A stretch of DNA of 6,756 bases from Burkholderiales bacterium (lineage in GTDB: Bacteria > Pseudomonadota > Gammaproteobacteria > Burkholderiales > CAIKXV01). The stretch is from assembly GCA_014379045.1 (NCBI GenBank), contig JACMMK010000243.1, forward strand, positions 1 through 6,756. Direction: 5' to 3'. Within the stretch, counting starts at the first letter, position 1. Each line of letters begins with the position of its first letter. The notes under the pieces were generated by a model. It saw only the letters and a list, made by a program, of their open reading frames with translations. It searched no databases and was not told the DNA's origin. Positions 1-5,609 of the stretch are shown one piece after another. Made by a program: the position numbers and the translations under genes.

Positions 1-127
1 AGTCTTCCTGCTTCTTGTCGAACATCTCGTAACCCCGCGCGGCGTCGCTCAGCGGTAGATGGTGCGTGATGATCGCCTGGGGTGACAGCTTGCCGTTCAT
101 GATGTGTTCGAGCAGCAGCGGCATCCA
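1..127 (-). pseudogene. Inverted duplicate of the dehydrogenase C-terminal fragment, open at the window edge
   Basis: On the minus strand from 127 down to 1 the same dehydrogenase tail is read, beginning W-M-P-L-L-L-E-H-I and running to the K-K-Q-E-D segment before the window ends. The loop codons tgg atg ccg give W-M-P, which suits this family ('..yMp.LLe.I') better than the H-P read at the same place on the plus strand (cat cca). This suggests that the three loop codons belong to this copy and that the join lies at 127/128. Neither copy has the upstream gene body, so neither can encode a working enzyme as assembled. Confidence 0.6.
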
Positions 128-245
128 CTGCTGCTCGAACACATCATGAACGGCAAGCTGTCACCCCAGGCGATCATCACGCACCATCTACCGCTGAGCG
201 ACGCCGCGCGGGGTTACGAGATGTTCGACAAGAAGCAGGAAGACT
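1..245. repeat. Perfect inverted repeat, 118-bp arms, 9-nt loop (probable fold-back chimera)
   Basis: Checked base by base, positions 1-118 are the exact reverse complement of 128-245, with position n pairing with 246-n and no mismatch. The unpaired centre is 119-127 (CGGCATCCA). The left arm runs to the window edge, so the true length could be greater if sequence continues there. Both arms code for the same dehydrogenase C-terminus, so the repeat copies gene sequence and is not a terminator or transposon end. Identity is complete even at synonymous positions. Long, nearly spacer-free palindromes are known to be unstable in bacteria (SbcCD cleavage). A chimeric read or assembly fold-back at a contig end is the simplest reading; a very recent real inverted duplication is the alternative. 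Confidence 0.95.
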
Positions 246-280
246 GTCGGAAGGTCGTGCTGACGCCAGCCGGCCGTTGA
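128..280 (+). CDS. C-terminal fragment of a zinc-dependent alcohol/formaldehyde dehydrogenase
   Basis: Reading codons from 128 to the TGA at 278-280 gives about 50 residues containing LLEHIMNGKLSPQAIITHH, then LPLSDAARGYEMFDKKQED and CRKVVLTPAGR. This matches the last part of medium-chain zinc-dependent dehydrogenases of the glutathione-independent formaldehyde/alcohol dehydrogenase type. In those, a helix of the form 'LLe.I..G.l.p...ITH' precedes 'lPL..A..gY..Fd.K.d.c.KvVL.P' at the end of the NAD-binding and C-terminal region. The catalytic zinc ligands and Rossmann motif would lie upstream and are missing, because the sequence before 128 is the inverted copy of the gene itself. It converges on the decarboxylase gene, with 36 bp between the two stop codons. 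The family call rests on the tail alone; the substrate cannot be inferred. Confidence 0.75.
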   Translation: MLLEHIMNGKLSPQAIITHHLPLSDAARGYEMFDKKQEDCRKVVLTPAGR

Positions 281-316
281 CGCCCTGCCGCCGTCGACGA
301 CCGCGGCACGTTCGGG

Positions 317-2269
317 TCAACGCGCCCGGGGCGACTTGCCCTTCGTTGCGCCGGAATCGCCGTAGCCGACGTCTCTGACCTCGGTATTCATCCTGACGTC
401 GTTGCGGCGTTGGGTCGCGATCAGCTCGCCGGTCTGGAAGTAGTCGCCCTGTACCGCGAGTTCGGCTGCTCGATCGAACTCGGGTGACCATTCGCCCAAC
501 GAGTAACCGAACCATGGCGCTTGAGGCTTGAGCGCCGGCAGTCCCAGTTCTTCCCAGATCCTGCGCGCGTTCTCCATGTACTCGCGCTTGGGCAGCGAGA
601 TCGGCGGAAACTTCTCCTTCAACGTCGCGTCGATCAACACCGATGCGTCCTGGCCTTCGTTGCGTTTGCTGCGCGGACCGTGCCCCTGATCGCGGTGCTT
701 GAGGATCTCGATGTCGAGCGCCGGATTCGCGCGGTACGACATCGCCCACAGCAGCGCGTCGGCGTTGTCGGGGTCGATGTCCTCGTTCACCGCGATCACG
801 TACTTGCCCGCCGCGCGATGCAGCGAGGCGGCGCCGTACATCGCGCGCCAGATCTCGGTCGTCGGCGTCTTCGCATCCATGATCAGGGCCACGACCTTGC
901 GCAGGTTGGTCAGCGGCTCGTGCATCACCACCTTCTTCACGCCCTGGATGCCGAGCACGTTCTTCAGGTGGTGCAGGAACAACGGCTCGAGCGCAACACG
1001 CTTGATCAGACTCGATTCGCTCGGCGTGACCTGCGAGATGATCGAAGTCAGGATCGCGTTCTTCCTGCGCGTGATGCAGGTGACGTCCATGAACGCGTTG
1101 AACTCCTGCAGGTTCACGTGACCGTGCGACTCCCCAAACGGGGCTTCGGGCTCGAGCCACTCAGTGTCGATGTAGCCTTCGATCACGATCTCGGCTTCGG
1201 CGGGCACCAGCAGGTCGACGGTCTTCGCTCGCACGACGTTCACCGGCGCGCCGACGAGCCCGCCGGCGACATCGAACTCGTCCATCGACTCGGGCAGTTT
1301 CTGCACCGAGGTGAAGGTGACGCACGGCGGTGCGCCGAGAACCACAGCCGCAGGCAGTCGTTCACCCCGCGCCTTCGCCTTCTCCCAGTGCAGATAGATC
1401 CCCGGACGCAGTTCGAGCGACGGGTTCATGCCGAGGCGCCGCTGCCCTTTCACTTGGCCGCGGTAGTTGCCCATGTTCTGCACCCCGGTGTCGGGGTCTT
1501 TGGTGATGTACTGCGACAGCGTCGTATACGGGGCGTTGTCCCAACCCGGCGTCGAGATCGGTACCGGAATCGCATCGAGTCCCTGCCCGGGCTTGTCGAG
1601 TTCATCGCCGATGATCACGATCTCGTGACACGGGGCGTCTTCGACGATCCTCGGCGGGATCGGTGTGGCCGCGGCCCGGTTCCAGGTCTCGCTGATCTGG
1701 TCGAGTTCGCAACCGATCCCGATGCGATAGATCTCGCGGTTCGCGGCGAGCGCGCCGACGACGACGGGGATGTCGTACTTGCGCCCCTTGCTGTCGACGA
1801 CGTTGTTGAACAGGAACGCCTTGCGGTCCTTCTCTTCGATGCCGCCGCGAAACTGCCAGCGCACCAGCGGATGCATCTCGGTGTCCTTGTTGATCGGACG
1901 GTCGACGGTCACCAGCAGCCCGGCACGATCGAGCGCGGCGAGATGATCATGCAGGTCAGGGTAACTCCGGCGCAACCCCGCCTTGCGCGCCGGCGCCTGG
2001 CCAGGCGCCGATTTTCTTGCCGGTGCGGCAGTCATCGGCGGCGCAGATTTCGCTGGCGCCCGCACAGACGCGGTCGCGGTGGCGTTGGCGCGGACCCGGG
2101 CAACCTTCGTGGCTTTGGTGGCCGTCTTCGGTACCGGCACCGGACGCGTCGACCGCGCCGATCGGCTCACCGGTGCGTTCACCACCGAGCGCGATGGCGC
2201 CAGTTGCGGCGCAGGCATCCGCGCGTGCGTGAATGTCGTCGTCTTCGTTGCCTTCTTCGTTGCAGCCAT
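317..2269 (-). CDS. UbiD-family prenylated-FMN-dependent decarboxylase with a basic N-terminal tail
   Basis: This 650-residue protein belongs to the UbiD family, cytosolic enzymes that use prenylated FMN made by UbiX to (de)carboxylate aromatic or alpha,beta-unsaturated acids reversibly. The catalytic domain starts near residue 100 (RRSYPDLHDHLAALDRAG). NMGNYR at 265-270 supplies the metal/prFMN-binding Asn and the catalytic Arg of the Glu-Arg-Glu triad. PEAPFGE at 374-380 supplies the two Glu (E375 and E380). The spacings match those of Asn168, Arg173, Glu277 and Glu282 in fungal Fdc1. E331 in DEFDVAGG probably matches the metal ligand Glu233. The active site therefore looks intact. The family is usually about 480-500 aa. 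The excess is a basic, low-complexity tail (1-101) plus about 70 C-terminal residues containing PWFGYSLGEW (585-594), a pattern I recall from some aromatic-acid decarboxylases. The ATG at 2269 is preceded by GGAGG. The gene is last in the transporter cluster, and the substrate is not determinable. Confidence 0.93.
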   Translation of the reverse strand: MAATKKATKTTTFTHARMPAPQLAPSRSVVNAPVSRSARSTRPVPVPKTATKATKVARVRANATATASVRAPAKSAPPMTAAPARKSAPGQAPARKAGLRRSYPDLHDHLAALDRAGLLVTVDRPINKDTEMHPLVRWQFRGGIEEKDRKAFLFNNVVDSKGRKYDIPVVVGALAANREIYRIGIGCELDQISETWNRAAATPIPPRIVEDAPCHEIVIIGDELDKPGQGLDAIPVPISTPGWDNAPYTTLSQYITKDPDTGVQNMGNYRGQVKGQRRLGMNPSLELRPGIYLHWEKAKARGERLPAAVVLGAPPCVTFTSVQKLPESMDEFDVAGGLVGAPVNVVRAKTVDLLVPAEAEIVIEGYIDTEWLEPEAPFGESHGHVNLQEFNAFMDVTCITRRKNAILTSIISQVTPSESSLIKRVALEPLFLHHLKNVLGIQGVKKVVMHEPLTNLRKVVALIMDAKTPTTEIWRAMYGAASLHRAAGKYVIAVNEDIDPDNADALLWAMSYRANPALDIEILKHRDQGHGPRSKRNEGQDASVLIDATLKEKFPPISLPKREYMENARRIWEELGLPALKPQAPWFGYSLGEWSPEFDRAAELAVQGDYFQTGELIATQRRNDVRMNTEVRDVGYGDSGATKGKSPRAR

Positions 2270-2276
2270 CGATGAA

Positions 2277-2281
2277 CCTCC
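2277..2281 (-). promoter_or_regulatory. Shine-Dalgarno site that fixes the decarboxylase start
   Basis: On the minus strand GGAGG lies 7 nt before the ATG at 2269. The in-frame upstream ATG at 2329 has no such site and would put the start upstream of the -10 candidate. An internal in-frame ATG at 2035, which would drop most of the basic tail, also lacks one. The basic tail is therefore probably translated. Confidence 0.8.
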
Positions 2282-2294
2282 GTGGGGTTGCGCG

Positions 2295-2303
2295 TTTATA
2301 CCA
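2295..2303 (-). promoter_or_regulatory. Extended -10 promoter candidate for the UbiD-type decarboxylase gene
   Basis: The minus strand reads TGGTATAAA, a TGn extension followed by a near-consensus -10 hexamer, about 25 nt upstream of the ATG. A transcript starting about 7 nt downstream would have a leader near 20 nt that includes the GGAGG site. No convincing -35 is seen at 16-18 nt (CCACGC at 17 nt), as is allowed for extended -10 promoters. It is the most AT-rich spot in a GC-rich gap. Confidence 0.4.
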
Positions 2304-2340
2304 AGCCCGGCCCCGGCGCGTGGGTTCATCGCGAGCGGTC

Positions 2341-2363
2341 GTCCAGCGCGCGGCGCGCTGGAC
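2341..2363 (-). terminator. GC-rich hairpin 3' of the third Bug gene
   Basis: Perfect 10-bp arms GTCCAGCGCG and CGCGCTGGAC flank a 3-nt loop, 5 bp beyond the stop codon of the Bug gene ending at 2369. No U-run follows on the minus strand, so this is not a canonical intrinsic terminator. It could be a partial terminator or a 3'-end stabilising stem between the receptor genes and the decarboxylase gene. Confidence 0.45.
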
Positions 2364-2368
2364 GCGTG

Positions 2369-3373
2369 TCACTCGATCCGGATGCCCGCCGACTTGACGA
2401 CCTTCTTCCAGCGCGCGACCTCGGTGCGGATCAGTGTCGCGAATTCCGCCGACGAACTGCCCACCGGCTCGGAGCCTTCGGCTGCGAGCAGGGCCTTCAT
2501 CTCGACCGAAGTCGCGACTTTCACGACTTCGGCGTTGAGGCGTGCGATGACCGGCGCCGGAGTCTTCGCCGGTGCGAGCAACCCGACCCATGACGAATGG
2601 TCGAACCCGGGCACGCCCGACTCGGCGATCGGCGCGACTTCAGGAATCGCGCTCGAACGCTTGGCCGTCGTCACACCGAGTGCACGCAGCCGCCCCGAGC
2701 GCACATGCGGCAACGCGGTCGACATCGTCGCCATCGTCACCTGCACTTCGTTAGAAATCAGTGCCTGGACCGACGGCGCGCCGCCCTTGTACGGCACGTG
2801 CACCATCTGGATGCCCGTGAGATGCTGGAACAGCTCCATCGACATGTGAGTGCCGGTGGCGAGCCCGCTCGAGCTGTAGTTGAGCCGGCCGGGCTTCGAC
2901 TTCGCCAGCGCGATCAGCTCCTGCACGCTCTTCACCGGCAGCGACGGGTGCACGACCAGCAATCCCGGCAGCAGTGACACCATGCTGATCGGTGCGAAGT
3001 CGCGTTCGGAGTCGAACGACAGCTTCGGCTGCAGCGCCGGTGTCGCAGAGAATGACGAGGCGACTGCCAGCAGCGTGTAGCCGTCAGGCGCCGAGCGCGC
3101 GACGATTTCGCTGCCGACCACGCTGCCTGCGCCGGGCCGGTTGTCGACCAGCACGTTCTGGTTCAACGCGGCGCTGAGAAACTGCGCGAGCGGACGCGCG
3201 ACCAGATCGGTCGAGCCGCCGGCGCTCTGCGGAACCACCAGTCGGATCGGCTTCGCCGGCCATCCCGGCGGCAGCGCCTGCGTTTGCGTCTGAGCCTGCG
3301 CCCTCGCGCCCGCGGCGGCCGCCAGCCCGCCGGCGCAGGCGAGCGCGCACAACAAAGTTCGAGAAAATCTCAT
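2369..3373 (-). CDS. Bug/TctC-family periplasmic solute-binding protein (divergent third copy)
   Basis: A 334-residue extracytoplasmic receptor of the tripartite tricarboxylate transporter (TctC/Bug) family, which captures organic acids in the periplasm and delivers them to TctA/TctB. An N-terminal signal peptide (RFSR n-region, Leu/Ala-rich core) ends near residue 25 at ARA, and a short QAQTQTQ linker follows. Family landmarks are KPIRLVVPQSAGGSTDLVAR (41-60), VDNRPGAG (76-83), APDGYTLL (95-102), VPYKGGAPS (193-201) and ESGVPGF (251-257). Length is normal for the family. The ATG at 3373 lies 7 bp after the stop of the preceding Bug gene, and the AGGA ribosome site overlaps that stop codon, so the pair is probably co-transcribed and translationally coupled. 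It is clearly divergent from the other two Bug proteins, so it probably binds a different ligand. The ligand is not identifiable. Confidence 0.93.
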   Translation of the reverse strand: MRFSRTLLCALACAGGLAAAAGARAQAQTQTQALPPGWPAKPIRLVVPQSAGGSTDLVARPLAQFLSAALNQNVLVDNRPGAGSVVGSEIVARSAPDGYTLLAVASSFSATPALQPKLSFDSERDFAPISMVSLLPGLLVVHPSLPVKSVQELIALAKSKPGRLNYSSSGLATGTHMSMELFQHLTGIQMVHVPYKGGAPSVQALISNEVQVTMATMSTALPHVRSGRLRALGVTTAKRSSAIPEVAPIAESGVPGFDHSSWVGLLAPAKTPAPVIARLNAEVVKVATSVEMKALLAAEGSEPVGSSSAEFATLIRTEVARWKKVVKSAGIRIE

Positions 3374-3378
3374 GCCGG

Positions 3379-3382
3379 TCCT
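3379..3382 (-). promoter_or_regulatory. Weak ribosome site overlapping the upstream stop codon
   Basis: The minus strand reads TAGGACCGGCATG: the TAG stop of the preceding Bug gene (3383-3381) overlaps the AGGA element placed 5 nt before the ATG at 3373. A weak site embedded in a stop codon suggests that terminating ribosomes restart on the next gene. Confidence 0.5.
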
Positions 3383-4355
3383 ATTCGGTAGTCAGGCCGA
3401 GGGCCTTCACCAGCTTCACGTTGTGCACGATGGTCTCCTGCACGAGTTTGCGGAAGGCCTCGGGCGTGGTCAGCATGATCTCGGTCGCCTGACCGGCCAT
3501 CGCGGACCTGACTTCCGGGCGCGCCATCGTCGTCACCAGCGTGTTGCGCAGCCGATCGAGCAGCGCACGCGGCGTGCCGCGCGGAGCGATCACGCCGTTC
3601 CACGCGCTGTAGCTGTAGCCCGGCACGCTCTCGGCGATCGTCGGCATGTCGGGCAGCAACGCAGTGCGCGCAGGCAGCGTATGGCCCAGCGCCTTCAGTT
3701 TGCCCCCACGCAACATGCCGATCACCGACGGCGCCGGGTTGATCGACCAGTGGGTCTCGCCGGTCATCACCGAGGGCACCGCGGCGCCCCCCTTGAACGG
3801 CACATGCAACGAGTCGAAGCGGCCCAGACTCAGCAGCAATGCGCCGGCGAGATGACTTTGCGATCCCGGACCGGCCGAGGCCATGTTGAGTGACCCCTTC
3901 TTCGCGCGCGCCAGTTCGACCAGTTCCGCCACCGAATTGACGCCGAGCGACGGGCTGACGATCAGCACGTTCGGCGTCACGCCGATCGTCGTGATGTATT
4001 CGAAGTCGGTCATCGGATCGAACGGCTGGCGCTTCTGCACGAAGGGCGCGACGGTCAGCGCCGGGGGCGAGGCGAAGATGACGGTATAGCCGTCGGGATT
4101 GGCCGACTTGCCGATCTCCATGCCGAGCGTGCCGCCCGCGCCCGGACGATTGTCGATGATCACCTGTTGCCCGAGCACTTCTCCCATGCCCTGCGCGACG
4201 ATGCGTCCGAGCGTGTCGGTACCGCTGCCGGGTGCGTTCGGCATCACCATGCGAATCGGCTTCAACGGAAATTTCTGTGTGGCGTCGGCGGCGCGCGCGC
4301 CACCAGGCAGCGCAACCAGCAACGCCGACGCGCACACCAGCATGCGAAATTTCAC
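3381..4355 (-). CDS. Bug/TctC-family periplasmic solute-binding protein (tandem paralogue, downstream copy)
   Basis: A 324-residue TctC/Bug receptor with a signal peptide (KFR n-region, hydrophobic core to about residue 17) that cleaves near A22 after ARA. The mature protein has MPNAPGSGTDTLGR (38-51), IDNRPGAGGTLGMEIGK (67-83), VPFKGGAAVPSV (185-196) and PGYSYSAWNGVIAPRGTP (245-262). The binding-loop sequence PGSGTD departs from the commoner PGGxxD and is shared with the next paralogue. The start codon is GTG (4355-4353), chosen because GGAGGAA lies just upstream and because this frame keeps a positively charged signal-peptide start; the ATG four codons later has no ribosome site. By hand count the mature region differs from the copy at 4510-5484 at about 65 of 302 gapless positions (about 78% identical), so the two arose by tandem duplication. 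The ligand is presumably a carboxylic acid. Confidence 0.93.
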   Translation of the reverse strand: MKFRMLVCASALLVALPGGARAADATQKFPLKPIRMVMPNAPGSGTDTLGRIVAQGMGEVLGQQVIIDNRPGAGGTLGMEIGKSANPDGYTVIFASPPALTVAPFVQKRQPFDPMTDFEYITTIGVTPNVLIVSPSLGVNSVAELVELARAKKGSLNMASAGPGSQSHLAGALLLSLGRFDSLHVPFKGGAAVPSVMTGETHWSINPAPSVIGMLRGGKLKALGHTLPARTALLPDMPTIAESVPGYSYSAWNGVIAPRGTPRALLDRLRNTLVTTMARPEVRSAMAGQATEIMLTTPEAFRKLVQETIVHNVKLVKALGLTTE

Positions 4356-4363
4356 GATCGTGC

Positions 4364-4370
4364 TTCCTCC
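4364..4370 (-). promoter_or_regulatory. Shine-Dalgarno site supporting a GTG start
   Basis: The minus strand reads GGAGGAAGCACGATCGTG, so a full-strength GGAGGA sits about 9 nt before GTG at 4355. It decides between this GTG and the in-frame ATG at 4343, which has no site. Confidence 0.75.
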
Positions 4371-4465
4371 AGTTGGCGCGCCGGTCGAATCCGGCGTGCG
4401 AGTTCCCGCTGCCCGCGCGCATGCAAGAGCGACGATGCGCTCGCGAACTTGCCTGTTTTGACGCG

Positions 4466-4496
4466 ATTGTACCGATCGCGCGGCCCGCGCGATCGG
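4466..4496 (-). promoter_or_regulatory. 25-bp palindrome abutting a TACAAT hexamer (operator/promoter or hairpin)
   Basis: Within the 154-bp gap between the two paralogous Bug genes, CCGATCGCGCGG (4472-4483) and CCGCGCGATCGG (4485-4496) form perfect 12-bp arms around one base. Directly next to it on the minus strand is TACAAT (4471-4466), a good -10 hexamer about 110 nt upstream of the GTG start. No clear -35 lies at the right spacing, because the palindrome fills that place. The element begins about 14 bp past the preceding stop codon, so it could instead be a transcript-end hairpin, although no U-run follows. The remainder of the gap shows nothing recognisable except the ribosome site. Confidence 0.4.
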
Positions 4497-4509
4497 GCAT
4501 CCGGCATCG

Positions 4510-5484
4510 CTACTCGGCGGTCAGTCCCAGTTCCTTGATGAGCTTCACGTTGTGCGCGATGGTTTCCTGCGCCAGCTTGCGGAACTCCGCCGAGGTGGTG
4601 AGCAGGATCTCGGTTGCCTGACCCGACATCGCGGTCCTGATTTCCGGGCGCTTCATCGTCGCGAACAGCCCGATGCGCAAGCGCTCGAGAATCGGTCGCG
4701 GTGTGTCGCGCGGGGCGATCACGCCGTTCCACGCGCTGTAGCTGTATCCCGGCACCGTCTCGGCGATCGACGGCAGGTCCGGCAACAGCGGCGTGCGCTG
4801 GGGCAGCGTGTGTGCGATCGCCTTCAGCTTGAAGCCCTTCATCATCTGGATCACCGAAGGCGCCGGATTGATCGACCAGTGCGACTCGCCCGCCATCACC
4901 GAGGGCACGGCGGATCCACCCTTGAACGGCACATGCAGCGAGTCGAACTTGCCGAGATTCAGCAGCAGCGCACCCGCGAGATGGCTCTGCGAGCCGGGTC
5001 CGGCGGAGGCCATGTTGAGCGCGCCCTTCTTCGCACGCGCCAGTTCGATCAGTTCGGCGACCGAGTTGACGCCGAGCGATGCGTTGACGATCAGCATGTT
5101 CGGCGTGACGCCGATGGTCGTGATGTACTCGAAATCCTTCAGCGGGTCGAAGGGCTGACGCCGTTGCACGAACGGCGCGACGGTAAGCGCGGCCGGCGAC
5201 CCGAAGATGATCGTGTAACCGTCCGGGATCGCCGCCTTGCCGATCTCCATGCCCAGGGTGCCACCCGCGCCCGGACGATTGTCGATGACGACGCGCTGCC
5301 CGAGTTCCTCGCCCAGCCCCTGCACCACGATGCGCCCCAGCGTGTCGGTGCTGCTGCCGGGCGCGTTCGGCATGATCATCCGGATCGTCCTCGTCGGATA
5401 ATTCTTGGCGGAGTCCGCGGCCGAAGCAGGCCCGGGGGTCAACGCAACACACACCAAAGCAACGGCCAGGACAGGCAAACGCAT
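4510..5484 (-). CDS. Bug/TctC-family periplasmic solute-binding protein (tandem paralogue, upstream copy)
   Basis: A 324-residue TctC/Bug receptor with a signal peptide of about 22 residues (MRLP start, Val/Leu/Ala core, ASA cleavage motif). It aligns without gaps to the neighbouring copy at 3381-4355. The shared landmarks are MPNAPGSSTDTLGR (38-51), IDNRPGAGGTLGMEIGK (67-83), VPFKGGSAVPSV (185-196) and PGYSYSAWNGVIAPRDTP (245-262). The ATG at 5484 is preferred over an in-frame GTG at 5535, because AAGGAGG lies 5 nt upstream and the longer form would bury the signal peptide behind a charged segment. The many conservative substitutions (Val/Ile, Lys/Arg, Ala/Ser) suggest two functional paralogues under purifying selection, not a decaying copy. 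It is the first receptor gene after tctA, and is probably the cognate receptor for that transporter. The ligand is unknown. Confidence 0.94.
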   Translation of the reverse strand: MRLPVLAVALVCVALTPGPASAADSAKNYPTRTIRMIMPNAPGSSTDTLGRIVVQGLGEELGQRVVIDNRPGAGGTLGMEIGKAAIPDGYTIIFGSPAALTVAPFVQRRQPFDPLKDFEYITTIGVTPNMLIVNASLGVNSVAELIELARAKKGALNMASAGPGSQSHLAGALLLNLGKFDSLHVPFKGGSAVPSVMAGESHWSINPAPSVIQMMKGFKLKAIAHTLPQRTPLLPDLPSIAETVPGYSYSAWNGVIAPRDTPRPILERLRIGLFATMKRPEIRTAMSGQATEILLTTSAEFRKLAQETIAHNVKLIKELGLTAE

Positions 5485-5489
5485 CGGCT

Positions 5490-5496
5490 CCTCCTT
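5490..5496 (-). promoter_or_regulatory. Strong Shine-Dalgarno site for the first Bug gene
   Basis: The minus strand has AAGGAGG followed by AGCCG and then ATG at 5484. This near-perfect site sets the start at that ATG and yields a clean signal peptide at the N-terminus. Confidence 0.8.
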
Positions 5497-5549
5497 CGGT
5501 CTTGCCGGGGGCACCGCGTTACGATCTGCGGTCACCCATGCCGGCGCGC

Positions 5550-5568
5550 GGACGGCGGTGCGCCGTCC
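5550..5568 (-). terminator. Hairpin between tctA and the first Bug gene
   Basis: Perfect 8-bp arms GGACGGCG and CGCCGTCC flank a 3-nt loop, with a possible outer ACCCA/TGGGT pairing. It lies about 42 bp beyond the tctA stop in a 125-bp gap. There is no U-run, so full termination is unlikely. It could lower or stabilise transcript at the boundary between the membrane-subunit and receptor genes, where differing stoichiometry would make sense. Confidence 0.35.
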
Positions 5569-5609
5569 TGTGGGTCAAGCATAGCCTAGCTCGCCTGCGG
5601 CCCGGCGTG

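Noticed and set aside
1..245. Inverted repeat as insertion-sequence ends, attachment site or CRISPR-like unit
   Set aside because: The arms are coding sequence of the neighbouring gene, there is no transposase or target duplication, and the loop is only 9 nt.
286..308. Possible bidirectional terminator between the convergent dehydrogenase and decarboxylase genes
   Set aside because: Only 6-bp arms (TGCCGC/GCGGCA) with an 11-nt loop and no T-runs on either side; too weak to call in DNA this GC-rich.
521..2275. Long open frame of 584 codons on the plus strand, antisense to the decarboxylase gene
   Set aside because: Its translation is Arg/His/Asp-rich with no recognisable domain, as expected for an antisense frame of a GC-rich gene. 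The minus-strand frame has an intact UbiD active site and a clear ribosome site.
2267..2329. Upstream ATG at 2329 as the start of the decarboxylase (670 aa)
   Set aside because: It has no ribosome site, and the extra 20 codons cover the -10 candidate and leader. The ATG at 2269 has GGAGG at 7 nt.
3370..5452. Long minus-strand frames of 366-376 codons (3370-4500, 4352-5452) offset from the receptor genes
   Set aside because: Both are Arg/Gly/Asp-rich out-of-frame readings of the Bug genes, while the true frames show signal peptides and conserved family motifs.
5482..5535. GTG at 5535 as the start of the first Bug gene (341 aa)
   Set aside because: It would put 17 extra residues, several of them charged, before the signal peptide. 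The ATG at 5484 has AAGGAGG 5 nt upstream.
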